From: Rahnella woolbedingensis
Lineage (GTDB): Bacteria; Pseudomonadota; Gammaproteobacteria; Enterobacterales; Enterobacteriaceae
Reading direction: 5' to 3'
Length of the DNA: 64,000 bases
Assembly: GCF_003602095.1 (NCBI RefSeq)
Contig: NZ_RAHH01000010.1
Location: forward strand, 124,001 to 188,000
This document shows positions 24,971 through 33,775 of the stretch, piece after piece. The notes beneath the pieces were generated by a model that was not told the origin of the DNA, made no database searches, and saw nothing but the letters and a program-made list of their open reading frames with translations. Within the stretch, counting starts at the first letter, position 1. Every line of letters starts with the position of its first letter. The translations under genes and the position numbers were made by a program.

Positions 24971-27502
24971 ATGACGACCACCGTATTATCTCTGCAAGGC
25001 CTGTCCTGCGGGCACTGCGTGGCTTCAACGCGTAAAGCGCTGGAAGCTGTGGAAGGCACGACTGCCGTTGAAGTTTCTCTGGATAAAGCCATCGTCAAAG
25101 GCGATGCCAGCAGCCAAAGCCTGGTCGATGCCGTTGTTAACGCCGGTTATGAAGCACAGGTAGTGGAAGACGCATCCCCAAAATCTGAGCCGCTGACCGA
25201 TAAGGCGAAAGTTTTGCCGGAACCCCTGTCAGCGGCGGCGTCACCTGTTCCGGCACAAACTTATGCGCCACAAACCACAGACGGCAGCGTACAGCTGCTG
25301 CTCAGCGGCATGAGTTGCGCCAGTTGCGTCAGTAAAGTGCAGCGAGCGCTGGAAGGCGTGAACGGTGTCGAACGGGCGCGGGTTAATCTGGCGGAACGCA
25401 GCGCGCTGGTCAGTGGTAATGCTGATCAGATTGCCCTGGTTGCCGCCGTTGAACATGCCGGTTACGGCGCCGAAATCATTATCGATGAAACGAAACGCCG
25501 TGAGCGCCAGCAACAAACCTCACGTAAAAGCATGATCCGTTTCAGCTGGCAGGCCGCTGTCGGCTTAGCCGCCGGTATCCCGATGATGTTATGGGGATTA
25601 CTGGGCGGTGAAATGATGGTGACCGCCGGCAACCAGACCGGCTGGCTGATCGTCGGTGTGCTGACGCTGCTGATCATGATAATCGCGGGTGGCCATTTTT
25701 ACCGGAGTGCCTGGAAAAGCCTGATGCACGGCAGCGCCAATATGGACACGCTGGTGTCGCTCGGTACCGGCGCAGCCTGGATATTTTCCTTCGCGGTCAG
25801 TCTGTGGCCGCAAGCGTTCCCGATGCAGGCGCGGCATCTTTATTACGAAGCCAGCGTGATGATTATCGGTCTGATTAATCTCGGACATGCAATGGAACAA
25901 CGCGGACGTCAGCGCTCTTCTCAGGCTCTTGAACGTCTGTTGGATCTTACCCCTCCTACCGCCCGCGTCGTGACCGCTGAAGGCGAGAAAACCCTGCCGC
26001 TGGCGGAAGTTCAGCAAGGTATGACGCTGCGCCTGACTACCGGTGATCGGGTCCCCGTTGACGGCGAAATTCAAAGTGGCGAAGCCTGGATGGATGAGGC
26101 GATGCTGACCGGCGAACCGATCCCGCAACAGAAATCGCAGGGTGAAAAAGTCCATGCCGGTACGCTGGTCAAAGACGGCAGCGTGCTGTTCCGCGCGGAT
26201 GCCATCGGCAGCCAGACCACTCTTTCCCGCATTATTAATCTGGTACGCGAAGCGCAAAGCAGTAAACCTGAAATCGGCAAGCTGGCGGATAAAATCTCTG
26301 CCGTCTTTGTGCCGGTAGTGGTGCTGATTGCTTTGTTCAGTGGTGCCATCTGGTACTTCTTTGGTCCGCAACCGCAGCTGATGTACACGCTGGTGATTGT
26401 CACCACGGTACTGATTATCGCTTGTCCTTGCGCGCTGGGTCTGGCGACGCCGATGTCGATTACCGCCGGTGTCGGGCGCGCCGCAGAGTTCGGGGTGCTG
26501 GTGCGTGATGCTGATGCGCTGCAAAAAGCCAGTACGCTTTCCACGCTGGTATTTGATAAAACCGGGACGCTGACCGAAGGCCTGCCGAAAGTGACAGACA
26601 TTCACACGTTCAGCGGTTTCAGTGAGCAGCAGGCTTTACGGTTTGCCGCTGCACTGGAGAAAGGTTCACATCATCCTCTGGCTCAGGCGATTGTCGAAAA
26701 AGCGGAAGGGCTGGAAATCCCCCAGATCGTGAATTTCCGTACCCTTGGCGGGCTGGGTTTGCGCGGCGACGTGGAAGAACACTCCCTGCTGCTGGGTAAT
26801 CAGGCGCTGATGCAGGAAAACGGCGTCGATACTCAGGCGGCTGATGCGCTGCTGGACAAACTGGCCGGAGAAGGCGCAACGCCGGTATTGCTGGCCGCCA
26901 GCGGGAAAATTGCGGCGCTGTTTGCCCTGCGTGATCCGCTGCGTGAAGACAGCGTCAGTGCGTTGCAACGCCTGCATCAGCTGGGGTATCAGCTGGTGAT
27001 GCTGACCGGCGATAACCCGCGTACTGCGCAGGCTATTGCGGCGCAGGCAGGGATTGATACGGTGATTGCCGGTGTACGTCCGCAAGGCAAAGCCGACGCT
27101 ATCAAAGCTTTGCAGGCCAAAGGGCTGCTGGTCGCCATGATTGGCGACGGCATCAACGATGCCCCGGCACTGGCTCAGGCGGATGTCGGGATTGCGATGG
27201 GTGGCGGCAGCGATGTCGCAATAGAAACCGCGGCTATTACGCTGATGCGTCCGAGCCTGAACGGTGTCGCCGATGCGCTGGCGATGTCTCAGGCGACATT
27301 GCGTAATATGAAGCAGAACCTGCTGGGTGCCTTTGTGTACAACGTGATTGGTATCCCGGTTGCCGCCGGTGTGCTTTATCCCCTGACCGGAACCCTGCTC
27401 AGCCCGATAGTGGCAGGTGCGGCAATGGCGCTGTCTTCCATCACGGTGGTAGCCAACGCAAACCGTCTGTTGCGCTTTTCACCTAAAAAAGGGCAGTCAT
27501 GA
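24971..27502 (+). CDS. copA: Copper-exporting P1B-type ATPase CopA
   Basis: CopA pumps Cu+ out of the cytoplasm using ATP. The 843-residue protein has two heavy-metal-associated domains with GLSCGHC (Cys13/Cys16) and GMSCASC (Cys116/Cys119). Eight membrane helices include the transport motif CPC at residues 485-487. The phosphorylated Asp529 lies in DKTGTLT, and the hinge [10 protein letters not shown] follows. The ATG at 24971 has an AAGGAA site; the open frame begins upstream inside the promoter. The first metal domain is followed by a -1 frameshift signal (25177-25255) predicted to yield a 72-residue copper chaperone. Regulation is by CueR. Confidence 0.97.
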   Translation: MTTTVLSLQGLSCGHCVASTRKALEAVEGTTAVEVSLDKAIVKGDASSQSLVDAVVNAGYEAQVVEDASPKSEPLTDKAKVLPEPLSAAASPVPAQTYAPQTTDGSVQLLLSGMSCASCVSKVQRALEGVNGVERARVNLAERSALVSGNADQIALVAAVEHAGYGAEIIIDETKRRERQQQTSRKSMIRFSWQAAVGLAAGIPMMLWGLLGGEMMVTAGNQTGWLIVGVLTLLIMIIAGGHFYRSAWKSLMHGSANMDTLVSLGTGAAWIFSFAVSLWPQAFPMQARHLYYEASVMIIGLINLGHAMEQRGRQRSSQALERLLDLTPPTARVVTAEGEKTLPLAEVQQGMTLRLTTGDRVPVDGEIQSGEAWMDEAMLTGEPIPQQKSQGEKVHAGTLVKDGSVLFRADAIGSQTTLSRIINLVREAQSSKPEIGKLADKISAVFVPVVVLIALFSGAIWYFFGPQPQLMYTLVIVTTVLIIACPCALGLATPMSITAGVGRAAEFGVLVRDADALQKASTLSTLVFDKTGTLTEGLPKVTDIHTFSGFSEQQALRFAAALEKGSHHPLAQAIVEKAEGLEIPQIVNFRTLGGLGLRGDVEEHSLLLGNQALMQENGVDTQAADALLDKLAGEGATPVLLAASGKIAALFALRDPLREDSVSALQRLHQLGYQLVMLTGDNPRTAQAIAAQAGIDTVIAGVRPQGKADAIKALQAKGLLVAMIGDGINDAPALAQADVGIAMGGGSDVAIETAAITLMRPSLNGVADALAMSQATLRNMKQNLLGAFVYNVIGIPVAAGVLYPLTGTLLSPIVAGAAMALSSITVVANANRLLRFSPKKGQS
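25177..25255 (+). promoter_or_regulatory. Programmed -1 frameshift signal in copA (slippery site and pseudoknot)
   Basis: The heptamer C-CCA-AAA (25177-25183) is a canonical X-XXY-YYZ slippery site in the copA frame. Slipping back one base reads CCC AAA ATC TGA, so translation ends at once with a 72-residue product holding only the first metal domain. Five bases on, GCCGCTGAC (25189-25197) pairs perfectly with GTCAGCGGC (25228-25236). Inside that loop TGCCGGAAC (25215-25223) pairs perfectly with downstream GTTCCGGCA (25247-25255). These two stems make an H-type pseudoknot. E. coli makes CopA(Z) from CCCAAAG in the same place. Confidence 0.88.
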
Positions 27503-27592
27503 AAAACACGCCGAAAAAACAAGACGTTTCCCCTGTTCGCTAAACCGCAGGCGCGTTAGCATGGTCTCTCATTTTTCGGGAGACCCTGCATT

Positions 27593-28393
27593 ATGGCGCC
27601 GTTCTTAAACCGGGCATTCAGCTGGCTTCGTCAGCTGTTCCCCGCAGAGTATTCCTATCCCGCTATTGATATCCGGCTTCCCGGCAACCGCTTTCTGCAC
27701 CTGGTCGGCAGCATTCATATGGGCACGCAGGATATGCAGCCGCTGCCCGTGCATCTGTTGCGCCGCCTGAAAAAAGCCGATGCGCTGATTGTCGAAGCGG
27801 ATATCAGCGGCACCGATTCCCCTTTCAGTATGACCGGTGAATTTCCTCCGCTGGCCGAACGCCTTCCTGAATCCCAATATCTGCACGTCGAACGCTTATG
27901 CGAAGAGCTGGGAGTATCAATGTGGACGCTCAACCCTTTGCCGTCCTGGCAGGTCGCACTGATGTTGCAGGCCACGCAGGCGCAGCGTCTTGGACTACGC
28001 GGAAATTACGGCATCGATTATCAGCTGTTGCAAACTGCCAAAGAACAGGCAACGCCGGTGATTGAACTTGAAGGGCCGGAGGAGCAGTTTGCGTTGTTGC
28101 AGCAACTTCCCGACGACGGACTGGGCCTGCTGGAAGATACCCTGACGCACTGGCACACTAACGCCCGCCTGCTGCAAACCATGATCAGCTGGTGGCTGGA
28201 CACCAAACCGGGGCTGGCGGTCGAACAGCTTCCGAATACGTTCAGCAGTGATTTATATGATGTGCTGATGAATCAGCGAAATGTGCGCTGGAAAAAACAG
28301 CTGCTGGACTTGCCTGCGGGAAACTACGTGGTAGCCGTCGGTGCGCTGCATTTGTACGGCGAGGGGAATTTGCCTGAGCTGCTGAAAGGATAA
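27593..28393 (+). CDS. ybaP: TraB/GumN-family protein YbaP
   Basis: The 266-residue protein matches E. coli YbaP (264) throughout. It belongs to the TraB/GumN family, related to TIKI metalloproteases; its role in bacteria is not established. The family marks are the GSIHMGTQDM motif near residue 40, the EADIS acidic stretch, the GIDYQLLQ block near 140 and VAVGALHLYGEGNL at the end. No clear signal peptide is seen. A GGAG site precedes the ATG. The stop lies only a few bases from the 3' end of the oppositely transcribed ChiX RNA. Confidence 0.92.
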   Translation: MAPFLNRAFSWLRQLFPAEYSYPAIDIRLPGNRFLHLVGSIHMGTQDMQPLPVHLLRRLKKADALIVEADISGTDSPFSMTGEFPPLAERLPESQYLHVERLCEELGVSMWTLNPLPSWQVALMLQATQAQRLGLRGNYGIDYQLLQTAKEQATPVIELEGPEEQFALLQQLPDDGLGLLEDTLTHWHTNARLLQTMISWWLDTKPGLAVEQLPNTFSSDLYDVLMNQRNVRWKKQLLDLPAGNYVVAVGALHLYGEGNLPELLKG

Positions 28394-28485
28394 AAAAATG
28401 GCCGATATTTCTATCGGCCAGTCAAAGAGGAATTTCATTTTATTAGTTATAGCTTCAGTACCGGCCTTTGCAGGCACAGCACCGG
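28392..28485 (-). ncRNA. chiX: Small regulatory RNA ChiX (MicM/SroB)
   Basis: The minus strand carries ATGAAATTCCTCTTTGAC (28438-28421), the conserved ChiX seed that pairs with the chitoporin chiP leader and the chitobiose operon. It is followed at once by a GGCCGATA-GAAA-TATCGGCC hairpin and seven T, a rho-independent terminator and Hfq-binding tail. The position between ybaP and ybaK is the same as in E. coli. The 3' end is clear; the 5' end near 28485 is inferred from the -10 box and is uncertain by several bases. ChiX normally silences chitosugar uptake until chitobiose-operon RNA titrates it away. Confidence 0.9.
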
Positions 28486-28492
28486 CGCGGAC

Positions 28493-28522
28493 AGGGTATC
28501 AATCTGCGGCGGGTCTTGGCAA
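28493..28522 (-). promoter_or_regulatory. Candidate chiX promoter
   Basis: On the minus strand TTGCCA (28522-28517) and TACCCT (28498-28493) are 18 bases apart and point to a start near 28485. Confidence 0.5.
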
Positions 28523-28644
28523 TAACCATTCATTGCTCTACTATTTCATCCTCGCTCAGTAATCATACTTTATTGTTTGTTTTCATCAGATTGAGCTGAT
28601 GAGGATTTTCCGAACAAAAAAGTAAAATAAAATAGGCGGTCATC

Positions 28645-29124
28645 ATGACACCCGCGGTCATCCTCCTGGAAAAAAATAAAGTCAGCTTTACCCTTCACCC
28701 TTACGAACACAGCAGCGATGAAACGAATTTTGGCGACGAAGCCGTGAAAAAACTCGGGCTGGATGCGCGTCAGGTTTATAAAACGCTGCTCGTTTCGCTC
28801 AACGGTGATGCCAAAAATCTGGCCGTTGCTGTCACGCCGGTGGCCTCGATGCTGGATCTGAAAAAGGTTGCCAAAGCCCTTAAGGCCAAAAAAGCCGATA
28901 TGGCAGATCCTGCAATTGCACAGCGCGTCACCGGATATCTGGTTGGCGGCATCAGTCCGCTGGGTCAAAAAAAGCTGCTGCCGACGGTGATCGACAGTCC
29001 GGCGCAGGCATTTCCCACGATTTATGTTTCAGGCGGTAAACGCGGGCTTGATATTGAACTGTCGGCAGGCGATCTTTGCCGTTTACTCAAAGGTCAGTTC
29101 GCTGATATTGCTAAAATCGACTGA
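28645..29124 (+). CDS. ybaK: Cys-tRNA(Pro)/Cys-tRNA(Cys) deacylase YbaK
   Basis: YbaK is a free-standing editing domain that removes cysteine wrongly attached to tRNA-Pro. The 159-residue protein has the INS-like fold marks: the catalytic Lys46 in [19 protein letters not shown] near 66, and [11 protein letters not shown] followed by [11 protein letters not shown]. Length equals E. coli YbaK (159). In E. coli ushA lies between ybaK and fsr; here fsr follows directly 45 bases later. Confidence 0.95.
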   Translation: MTPAVILLEKNKVSFTLHPYEHSSDETNFGDEAVKKLGLDARQVYKTLLVSLNGDAKNLAVAVTPVASMLDLKKVAKALKAKKADMADPAIAQRVTGYLVGGISPLGQKKLLPTVIDSPAQAFPTIYVSGGKRGLDIELSAGDLCRLLKGQFADIAKID

Positions 29125-29169
29125 CAGACCGACACTTTGCGCCTCTAAAATAATATAGGTTTACCTGCG

Positions 29170-30381
29170 ATGACCGACACAACCGCAAAACCTGAAAGCC
29201 CGCAGAAAGACGCAGTCAAAAAGACTGCGTTTTCTATTCTGGCGGCGATCAGCGTTTCTCATCTGCTTAATGACATGATCCAGTCGCTGATCCTGGCGAT
29301 TTATCCGTTGCTGCAAAACGAGTTTTCCCTGAGCTTTACGCAGATCGGGCTGATTACCCTGACGTATCAGATCACCGCGTCGCTGTTACAGCCGCTGATC
29401 GGCTATTACACCGACAAACATCCGCAGCCTTATTCTTTGCCGATCGGCATGGGCTTTACGCTCTCCGGCCTGCTGCTGCTGGCGGTGGCGCAGAGCTTCC
29501 CGGTGGTATTACTGGCAGCGGCGCTGGTCGGGACAGGCTCTTCGGTGTTTCATCCCGAATCTTCACGCGTGGCGCGTATGGCTTCCGGCGGACGTCACGG
29601 GCTGGCGCAGTCGCTGTTCCAGGTCGGGGGCAACTTTGGTGCCTCGCTGGGTCCTTTACTGGCGGCACTTATTATCGCTCCTTATGGTAAAGGCAACGTG
29701 GCATGGTTCTCACTGGCAGCATTACTGGGGATTGTGGTGTTGCTGCAAATCAGCAAATGGTATCGCCAGCAAAATCAGATCGCCAAAAAGCGGGGGCCGG
29801 TGAGCAGCAATGTCACTGTGTTGCCGCGTAAAACGGTGGCGATGTCGCTGGGTATTCTGCTGGTGCTGGTGTTCTCGAAGTATTTCTACCTGACCAGCCT
29901 GAGCAGCTATTACACCTTCTACCTGATCCATAAATTTGGCGTGTCGGTACAAAACGCGCAAATCCATCTGTTCATATTCCTGTTTGCCGTCGCGGCGGGC
30001 ACCATTATCGGCGGGCCGGTGGGTGATAGGATTGGGCGCAAATACGTCATCTGGGCCTCAATTCTGGGCGTCGCGCCATTTACGCTACTTTTACCCCACG
30101 CCAATCTGATGTGGACCAGCGTGCTGAGCGTGATTATCGGCGTGATCCTGGCCTCAGCATTTTCAGCGATTCTGGTGTTTGCGCAGGAGCTGATGCCGGG
30201 CAAAGTCGGCATGGTTTCCGGCCTGTTCTTCGGTCTGGCCTTTGGTATGGGCGGGCTGGGCGCTGCGGTTCTCGGCTATGTGGCAGATAAAACCAGTATC
30301 GAACTGGTGTATCAGATTTGTGCCTTCCTGCCGTTGCTTGGGATCCTGACTGCATTCCTGCCAAATATTGAACGCAAATAG
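29170..30381 (+). CDS. fsr: Fosmidomycin resistance MFS efflux protein
   Basis: Fsr is a 12-helix major facilitator exporter that gives fosmidomycin resistance when overproduced. The 403-residue protein opens with a short hydrophilic tail, then SILAAISVSHLLNDMIQSLILAIYPLL, the characteristic first helix of Fsr. The MFS loop YTDKHPQPYSLPIGM follows helix 2, and GDRIGRKYVIW follows helix 8. Length matches E. coli (406). It follows ybaK closely with no terminator between, so readthrough is possible. A 10-bp hairpin follows the stop. Confidence 0.93.
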   Translation: MTDTTAKPESPQKDAVKKTAFSILAAISVSHLLNDMIQSLILAIYPLLQNEFSLSFTQIGLITLTYQITASLLQPLIGYYTDKHPQPYSLPIGMGFTLSGLLLLAVAQSFPVVLLAAALVGTGSSVFHPESSRVARMASGGRHGLAQSLFQVGGNFGASLGPLLAALIIAPYGKGNVAWFSLAALLGIVVLLQISKWYRQQNQIAKKRGPVSSNVTVLPRKTVAMSLGILLVLVFSKYFYLTSLSSYYTFYLIHKFGVSVQNAQIHLFIFLFAVAAGTIIGGPVGDRIGRKYVIWASILGVAPFTLLLPHANLMWTSVLSVIIGVILASAFSAILVFAQELMPGKVGMVSGLFFGLAFGMGGLGAAVLGYVADKTSIELVYQICAFLPLLGILTAFLPNIERK

Positions 30382-30401
30382 CCCTTAACCTTTCCTCTCC
30401 G

Positions 30402-30427
30402 GCTGCCGATAGTTAAATATCGGCAGC
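30402..30427 (+). terminator. Hairpin after fsr, possible terminator
   Basis: A perfect 10-bp stem GCTGCCGATA / TATCGGCAGC with loop GTTAAA lies 20 bases after the fsr stop. No T-run follows. Confidence 0.55.
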
Positions 30428-30617
30428 GTATGAACCCCTATTCCCTTGATATCTGACTGATAAAACCCATTTAAATCCCGCGTTGGAATTTTTTTTATCG
30501 TCTGCTGATGATTTTTAATAAAAAGGCCAAAATTCCCCAACGTGAAAACGATTTTTACCATAAACTTAGAAACAATCAGCAACACATTTGCTTTATGCAT
30601 AACCAGAAGGAGTCTGA

Positions 30618-32309
30618 ATGCATCATTCTACGCCTCTCATCACTACCATCGTTGGCGGTCTGGTCCTGGCTTTCCTGTTGGGAATGCTGGCCAACCGCCT
30701 GCGAATCTCTCCTCTGGTTGGCTATCTCGCCGCTGGCGTGCTGGCCGGCCCTTTTACACCGGGCTTCGTTGCTGACACGTCGCTGGCACCGGAACTGGCT
30801 GAAATCGGCGTCATTCTGCTGATGTTTGGCGTCGGTCTGCATTTTTCTCTGAAAGATTTACTCGCTGTAAAGTCGATAGCCATTCCCGGCGCTGTAGCGC
30901 AAATCGCGGTAGCGACGCTGCTGGGGATGGGGTTATCGAGCCTGATGGGCTGGGATCTGGCCACCGGACTGGTGTTCGGGCTGTGTCTGTCCACCGCCAG
31001 TACCGTGGTGCTGCTGCGTGCTCTGGAAGAACGGCAACTGATTGAAAGCCAGCGCGGGCAAATCGCCATTGGCTGGCTGATTGTCGAAGATCTGGTGATG
31101 GTACTGACGCTGGTCCTGCTGCCCGCGTTCAGCGGGATGCTGGAAAGCCATCACTCAAGCCCGGTCGAACTGCTGACCGGACTGGCGGTGACTATCGGCA
31201 AAGTGATTGCGTTCATGGTGCTGATGATGGTGGTCGGTCGCCGCCTGGTGCCGTGGATCCTCGCTAAAACGGCGAGTACCGGTTCACGCGAACTGTTTAC
31301 CCTGTCAGTTCTGGCATTAGCGCTGGGCATCGCTTACGGCGCAGTAGAATTCTTTGATGTCTCGTTCGCCCTCGGCGCGTTCTTCGCCGGTATGGTGCTC
31401 AACGAATCCGAGCTCAGCCAGCGTGCGGCACACGATACGTTACCGCTGCGTGATGCATTTGCGGTGCTGTTCTTCGTCTCCGTCGGCATGTTGTTTGACC
31501 CGATGATTCTGGTGCGCGAACCGCTGACCGTGATTGCCACGCTGGCGATTATCGTGTTCGGTAAATCCATCGCTGCCTTCATGCTGGTGAAAATGTTCGG
31601 GCATTCAAGACGCACCGCACTGACGATTTCCGTCAGTCTGGCGCAAATCGGGGAGTTCGCCTTTATCCTCGCGGGCCTCGGGATTTCGCTGGGGTTAATG
31701 TCAGAGCATGGCCGTAATCTGGTGCTGGCGGGAGCCATTCTGTCGATTATGTTTAACCCGCTGCTGTTCACGTTGCTTGAAAAGTATCTGGCTAAAACGG
31801 AAACCATTGAAGACCAAAGCATCGAAGAAGCCGTGGAGGACGAGAAACAAATCCCGTTCGATTTGTGCAACCACGCCCTGCTGGTCGGTTACGGTCGCGT
31901 CGGCAGTCTGCTCGGCGAGAAACTTCAGGCCGCTGGCATTCCGCTGGTGGTGATTGAAAATTCGCGTCCGCGTGTCGAAGCACTTCGCGATCAGGGCATC
32001 AGTACGGTGCTGGGCAATGCCGCCAATCAAGAAGTGATGGATCTGGCGCGTCTTGATTGCGCCCGCTGGCTGCTGGTGACCATTCCAAATGGCTACGAGG
32101 CCGGGGAAATCGTGGCGTCAGCCCGTACCAAACGGCCTAATATCGAGATTATCGCCCGTGCGCATTATGACGACGAAGTCACCTACATCATGGAACGCGG
32201 CGCAGATCGCGTGGTGATGGGCGAGAGGGAAATCGCCAATAGTATGGTGGACATGCTGCAAATCGACAAAATGACTGAAGACGAAAAACGGCCAATTTGT
32301 CCTGTATGA
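30618..32309 (+). CDS. ybaL: KefB/KefC-type cation/proton antiporter YbaL
   Basis: YbaL is a member of the CPA2 antiporter family (Na+/H+ exchanger domain plus nucleotide-binding domain). The 563-residue protein has about 12 membrane helices in residues 5-390. These include RISPLVGYLAAGVLAGPFTPG and the conserved GLVFGLCLSTASTVVLL. A cytoplasmic RCK_N domain starts at 418 with the dinucleotide motif LLVGYGRVGSLLG. E. coli YbaL has 558 residues. Potassium/proton exchange is assumed from KefC; direct evidence is thin for YbaL itself. The 3' tail (KRPICPV) varies between species. A diguanylate cyclase follows where E. coli has gsk directly. Confidence 0.93.
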   Translation: MHHSTPLITTIVGGLVLAFLLGMLANRLRISPLVGYLAAGVLAGPFTPGFVADTSLAPELAEIGVILLMFGVGLHFSLKDLLAVKSIAIPGAVAQIAVATLLGMGLSSLMGWDLATGLVFGLCLSTASTVVLLRALEERQLIESQRGQIAIGWLIVEDLVMVLTLVLLPAFSGMLESHHSSPVELLTGLAVTIGKVIAFMVLMMVVGRRLVPWILAKTASTGSRELFTLSVLALALGIAYGAVEFFDVSFALGAFFAGMVLNESELSQRAAHDTLPLRDAFAVLFFVSVGMLFDPMILVREPLTVIATLAIIVFGKSIAAFMLVKMFGHSRRTALTISVSLAQIGEFAFILAGLGISLGLMSEHGRNLVLAGAILSIMFNPLLFTLLEKYLAKTETIEDQSIEEAVEDEKQIPFDLCNHALLVGYGRVGSLLGEKLQAAGIPLVVIENSRPRVEALRDQGISTVLGNAANQEVMDLARLDCARWLLVTIPNGYEAGEIVASARTKRPNIEIIARAHYDDEVTYIMERGADRVVMGEREIANSMVDMLQIDKMTEDEKRPICPV

Positions 32310-32455
32310 TCAGGTTCTGAAATCCGGGCGCAGAATGTTTGCTGCGCCCTTCCCTTCCCCGCGCAAAATTCCTTTAACTTGCGCGACATAAAAAACGCCA
32401 AATCAGGTCATTTCGCTGTATTCTATTTTTATGCCAAAAATTGATCGGTACTGCG

Positions 32456-33700
32456 ATGTTGCTATCCCATCTGGAAACGTTAAACATTTTGAGCACGCCG
32501 GTCTGGGTGGTCTCAGTACATAACCAGCAAATTCTTTTCGCCAATACCGCGGCCAGAAAGCTGGCGGGGAACAGTCTGCTGGCACCGCTGCGCAACGGTC
32601 AGTTCTCCGTCCATTCCCTGCAATCCCTCGAGTCCTATCTGCCGCATCTGAAGAAAGGCGATCAGGTCATTGAAATCTGGACCATTCACAAAGAAGGCCG
32701 CGCCTTTCCGCTCAGTTGTCGCCTGTCGCTGGCGCAGTTTGGCTTGCAGGAACCGGCTATCGTGTTTGAGGGAACGCATACCTCAGCGGCCAATGTTCCT
32801 GTGCCAGGTTCTTTCCTGAGCGAAGCCAGACCTTACCGCCGCGATCAGAGCGGTTTCTATGAGCGATTTTTCCAGACCAATACCGCGCCGATGCTGCTGA
32901 TCGACCCGGATAATAACGGACAGATTGTTGATGCGAATCTGGCAGCAACGCGGTTCTATGGCTATACACGCGACGAAATGTGTATGAAGCATACCTGGGA
33001 AATCAATGCGATGGGTCAGGATGTTTTGCCGGTGATGCATGAAATCGCCCGGCTGCCAGGCGGACATAAGCCGCTGACGTTCGTGCATAAACTGGCGGAC
33101 GGGAATCTTCGCCATGTGCAGACCTACGCCGGTCCCGTTGACGTGGATGGCGTCCGGCTGATGTTGTGCATTATTCACGATATTACCGAACAGAAGCGTC
33201 TTGAGCAGGAACTGGAGCACGCCGCACTACGCGATCCGCTCACCGGATTAGGCAACCGCCGCCAGTTTATGCAACTGGTGGAAAACGCACGGACGCAGAA
33301 CCCGCAGCGGACACATAATTTCAGTCTGATGCTGGTCGATGCCGATCACTTCAAAGCGATCAACGATCAGTATGGTCACAACAAAGGCGATGATGCGCTG
33401 GTGATGCTGGCGCGAACGCTGGAAACCGGGATCCGCGAAAGCGATACCGTGTTCCGCTGGGGTGGCGAAGAGTTTCTGATTTTGCTGCCGCTGACTGGTC
33501 TGGAAGGCGCATTGCATGTGGCTGAAGCGCTGCGCTTAGCCGTAAAACGGTTTGCCCAAGCTGATCTGCCGTCGATGACGGTGAGCGTCGGTGTGGTGCA
33601 GTACGAAACCGGCGAAGACTTTACCAGTCTGTTTAAACGGGTGGATGACGCGCTGTATCGCGCGAAAACATCGGGAAGGAATCAGGTGCAGACAGGCTGA
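32456..33700 (+). CDS. PAS-GGDEF diguanylate cyclase
   Basis: The 414-residue soluble protein has a PAS-like N-terminal domain (about 10-100), a second PAS domain (about 135-250, with NTAPMLLIDPDNNGQIVDAN and a C-terminal IIHDITEQK linker) and a GGDEF domain from 255. The active site is GGEEF at 336-340. RESD at 327-330 is an intact inhibitory I-site, so it should make cyclic di-GMP and be limited by it. The chosen start is ATG 32456; a TTG 15 bases upstream is also in frame and the ribosome-binding site is weak. It stands between ybaL and gsk, adjacent genes in E. coli, so it is lineage-specific here. The signal is unknown. Confidence 0.88.
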   Translation: MLLSHLETLNILSTPVWVVSVHNQQILFANTAARKLAGNSLLAPLRNGQFSVHSLQSLESYLPHLKKGDQVIEIWTIHKEGRAFPLSCRLSLAQFGLQEPAIVFEGTHTSAANVPVPGSFLSEARPYRRDQSGFYERFFQTNTAPMLLIDPDNNGQIVDANLAATRFYGYTRDEMCMKHTWEINAMGQDVLPVMHEIARLPGGHKPLTFVHKLADGNLRHVQTYAGPVDVDGVRLMLCIIHDITEQKRLEQELEHAALRDPLTGLGNRRQFMQLVENARTQNPQRTHNFSLMLVDADHFKAINDQYGHNKGDDALVMLARTLETGIRESDTVFRWGGEEFLILLPLTGLEGALHVAEALRLAVKRFAQADLPSMTVSVGVVQYETGEDFTSLFKRVDDALYRAKTSGRNQVQTG

Positions 33701-33702
33701 AA

Positions 33703-33735
33703 AAAAGGGCGGGGATTAAATCTCCCGCCCTTTTC
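33703..33735. terminator. Bidirectional terminator between the cyclase gene and gsk
   Basis: GGGCGGG (33707-33713) pairs with CCCGCCC (33724-33730), flanked by an A-run before and TTTT after. It can end both convergent transcripts. Confidence 0.85.
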
Positions 33736-33775
33736 ACTTTTCGTTCCCGGTCACTTTTATCGTTACCGATAACTT

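Noticed and set aside
25598..26605. A 335-codon minus-strand open frame.
   Set aside because: It lies wholly inside copA, which is a clear full-length P-type ATPase; the antisense protein has a shadow-like composition.
27499..27543. A 14-codon frame overlapping the copA stop (ATGA).
   Set aside because: Too short, no hydrophobic or family features; probably chance.
28398..28562. A 54-codon plus-strand frame after ybaP with a signal-peptide-like N-terminus and an AAGGA site.
   Set aside because: It is the exact antisense of the ChiX sRNA and its terminator and promoter; the apparent coding features are a by-product of the RNA gene.
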